Below, piece after piece: positions 56,238 through 57,000 of a stretch of 57,000 bases of DNA (within the stretch, counting starts at the first letter, position 1; each line of letters starts with the position of its first letter). The stretch comes from Geobacteraceae bacterium (GTDB lineage: Bacteria; Desulfobacterota; Desulfuromonadia; Geobacterales; Pseudopelobacteraceae), in the NCBI GenBank assembly GCA_027404165.1, contig DAHZCG010000010.1, positions 1 to 57,000 of the forward strand, given 5' to 3'. Below the pieces are notes generated by a model. It had not been told where the DNA came from, did no database searches, and was given only the letters and a program-made list of their open reading frames with translations. Both the position numbers and the translations under genes were made by a program.

Positions 56238-56860
56238 ATGGGGCGAATCAGAGTGTTATCCATTGCAGGGGTGTTGGCAGCTACTTTCCTGCTCGTATCC
56301 GCATGCACTCCACTGGTAAATTATCCGGGGCGGCTTGCCCTACATCCCAAACTCATTAACAGTCGTTTTTTCGCCAGAGACGGGGCTGAATTGCCGGTAC
56401 GCTCATGGTTGCCGAAGTACAAACCGCTTAAGGCCGTGATTGTTGGTGTCCATGGTTTCAATGATTACAGTAATTCTTTTGCCATCCCCGCAAGCTACCT
56501 GACCCGCTACGGCATCGCCTGTTACGCCTACGATCAGCGCGGATTCGGTGCTGCTCCGCTGCGAGGTCTTTGGTCGGGCGTCGATGCCTACGCTCACGAT
56601 CTCTCCAGCTTTGTAGCTGAGGTACGCAAACTGCACCCGCATGTTCCGCTCTATATCATGGGTGAGAGTATGGGCGGCGCTGTAACTATCGTTACGTTAA
56701 CCGGTCACAATCCTCCTCCGGTTGATGGCGTTATCCTTGTTGCACCTGCGGTCTGGGGGCGGGAAACAATGCCGTGGTATCAAAGTTGGCTTCTGGCGCT
56801 AACTTCACACACAGTGCCCTGGTTGAAGGTGAGCGGGAGTAGTTTGGGGGTTGTGCCATC
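56238..56860 (+). pseudogene. Lipoprotein alpha/beta hydrolase broken by an insertion sequence
   Basis: The first about 207 residues of a lysophospholipase-type hydrolase. Lipobox LVSAC (C20), a HGFNDYSNSF oxyanion-region motif, YDQRGFG, and nucleophile GESMGG. After LKVSGSSLGVVPS the frame runs into non-homologous sequence (PLCQDSCRF) and stops at 56909. Family members continue for about 100 residues containing the catalytic Asp and His, so the product is truncated and probably inactive. ATG 56238 begins the signal peptide; no good binding site is seen. Confidence 0.75.
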
Positions 56861-57000
56861 CCCCCTGTGTCAGGATAGTTGTCGCTTCCCTTCCGAAATT
56901 TTGTGTTAATCTCGGGGCGTCAGAAAGGGGAAGATTATGACTCATTATTCCGAAGAATTCAGAGCAAGTATTGCCGCTAGGTTGTTGCCACCAAATAATG
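56861..57000 (+). mobile_element. Left end of an IS3-like insertion sequence (cut by window edge)
   Basis: The junction with the hydrolase is estimated at about 56860. The element appears to begin near CCCCTGTGTCAGGATAGTTG and carries a transposase gene from 56938. The exact terminal repeat and target duplication cannot be fixed without the other end. Confidence 0.6.
56938..57000 (+). CDS. Transposase N-terminus, IS3/IS911-like (cut by window edge)
   Basis: Twenty-one codons starting MTHYSEEFRASIAARLLPPN, the typical opening of helix-turn-helix OrfA-type transposases (YSEEFKxxxxARxLPPN). GGGGAAG precedes the ATG. The catalytic part is outside the window. Confidence 0.7.

Overview
The window looks like chromosome from a Geobacter-type bacterium (Desulfuromonadia). 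This rests on the gene repertoire: many lipoproteins, a PATAN/receiver-led chemosensory operon, a Geobacter-style GEMM-I riboswitch, HDOD and Hsp70-like proteins, and a VKOR homologue. I infer it from gene content only. Both edges are cut through insertion sequences: the first codons of an IS630-like transposase at the left (minus strand), and the start of an IS3-like element at the right that has broken a lipoprotein hydrolase gene.

Layout. 0.75-2.6 kb: VKOR-family disulfide enzyme, a 55-aa protein, a rhodanese lipoprotein, and a TPR protein preceded by a promoter, a hairpin leader and a 16-codon coupled ORF. 2.6-8.3 kb: FAD dehydrogenase, a methyl-accepting protein with almost no periplasmic domain, a strong terminator, a YegD-like Hsp70, and two envelope proteins. 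8.4-11.5 kb: a Fur-family regulator (probably Zur) with znuA, znuC and znuB in one overlapping operon. 11.5-18.6 kb: rfbC, an M16 peptidase, dut, an M29 aminopeptidase, three linked genes ending in a DUF815 AAA ATPase, an HDOD protein and a LolB-like lipoprotein. 18.6-19.7 kb: an uncharacterised membrane protein read from a near-consensus promoter through a GEMM-I (cyclic dinucleotide) riboswitch with its own terminator. 19.8-25.1 kb: htpG, a TrxR-like flavoprotein, a YtxH-like protein, a DUF3047 protein and a HAD phosphatase. 25.2-30.5 kb: miaB, glnS, era and der (tRNA modification and charging, ribosome assembly).

30.6-41.4 kb is one continuous chemosensory operon: PATAN-REC-GAF-like protein, CheY, CheA, an ExeA-like AAA ATPase, CheW, a receiver, CheW, a 668-aa HEAT-repeat protein, CheR and CheB. 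No receptor, CheC, CheD or CheZ gene lies inside it. 41.4-46.3 kb: leuS, lptE, holA and, on the other strand, rpsT with a UUG start. 46.4-55.7 kb, all on the minus strand: purM-purN, a small hypothetical, an MFS transporter coupled to a TraB/GumN-like membrane protein, an aldo-keto reductase, and an SbcD/SbcC (Mre11/Rad50) pair whose SbcC has an unusual cysteine hook.

Most of the window is ordinary housekeeping sequence. The strongest candidates for something new are the riboswitch-controlled membrane protein, the accessory genes (ExeA-like ATPase, HEAT protein) in the chemosensory operon, the structured leader and mini-ORF before the TPR gene, and the DUF815 trio with a cysteine-rich partner. 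I saw no tRNA, rRNA, CRISPR array, prophage or replication origin.
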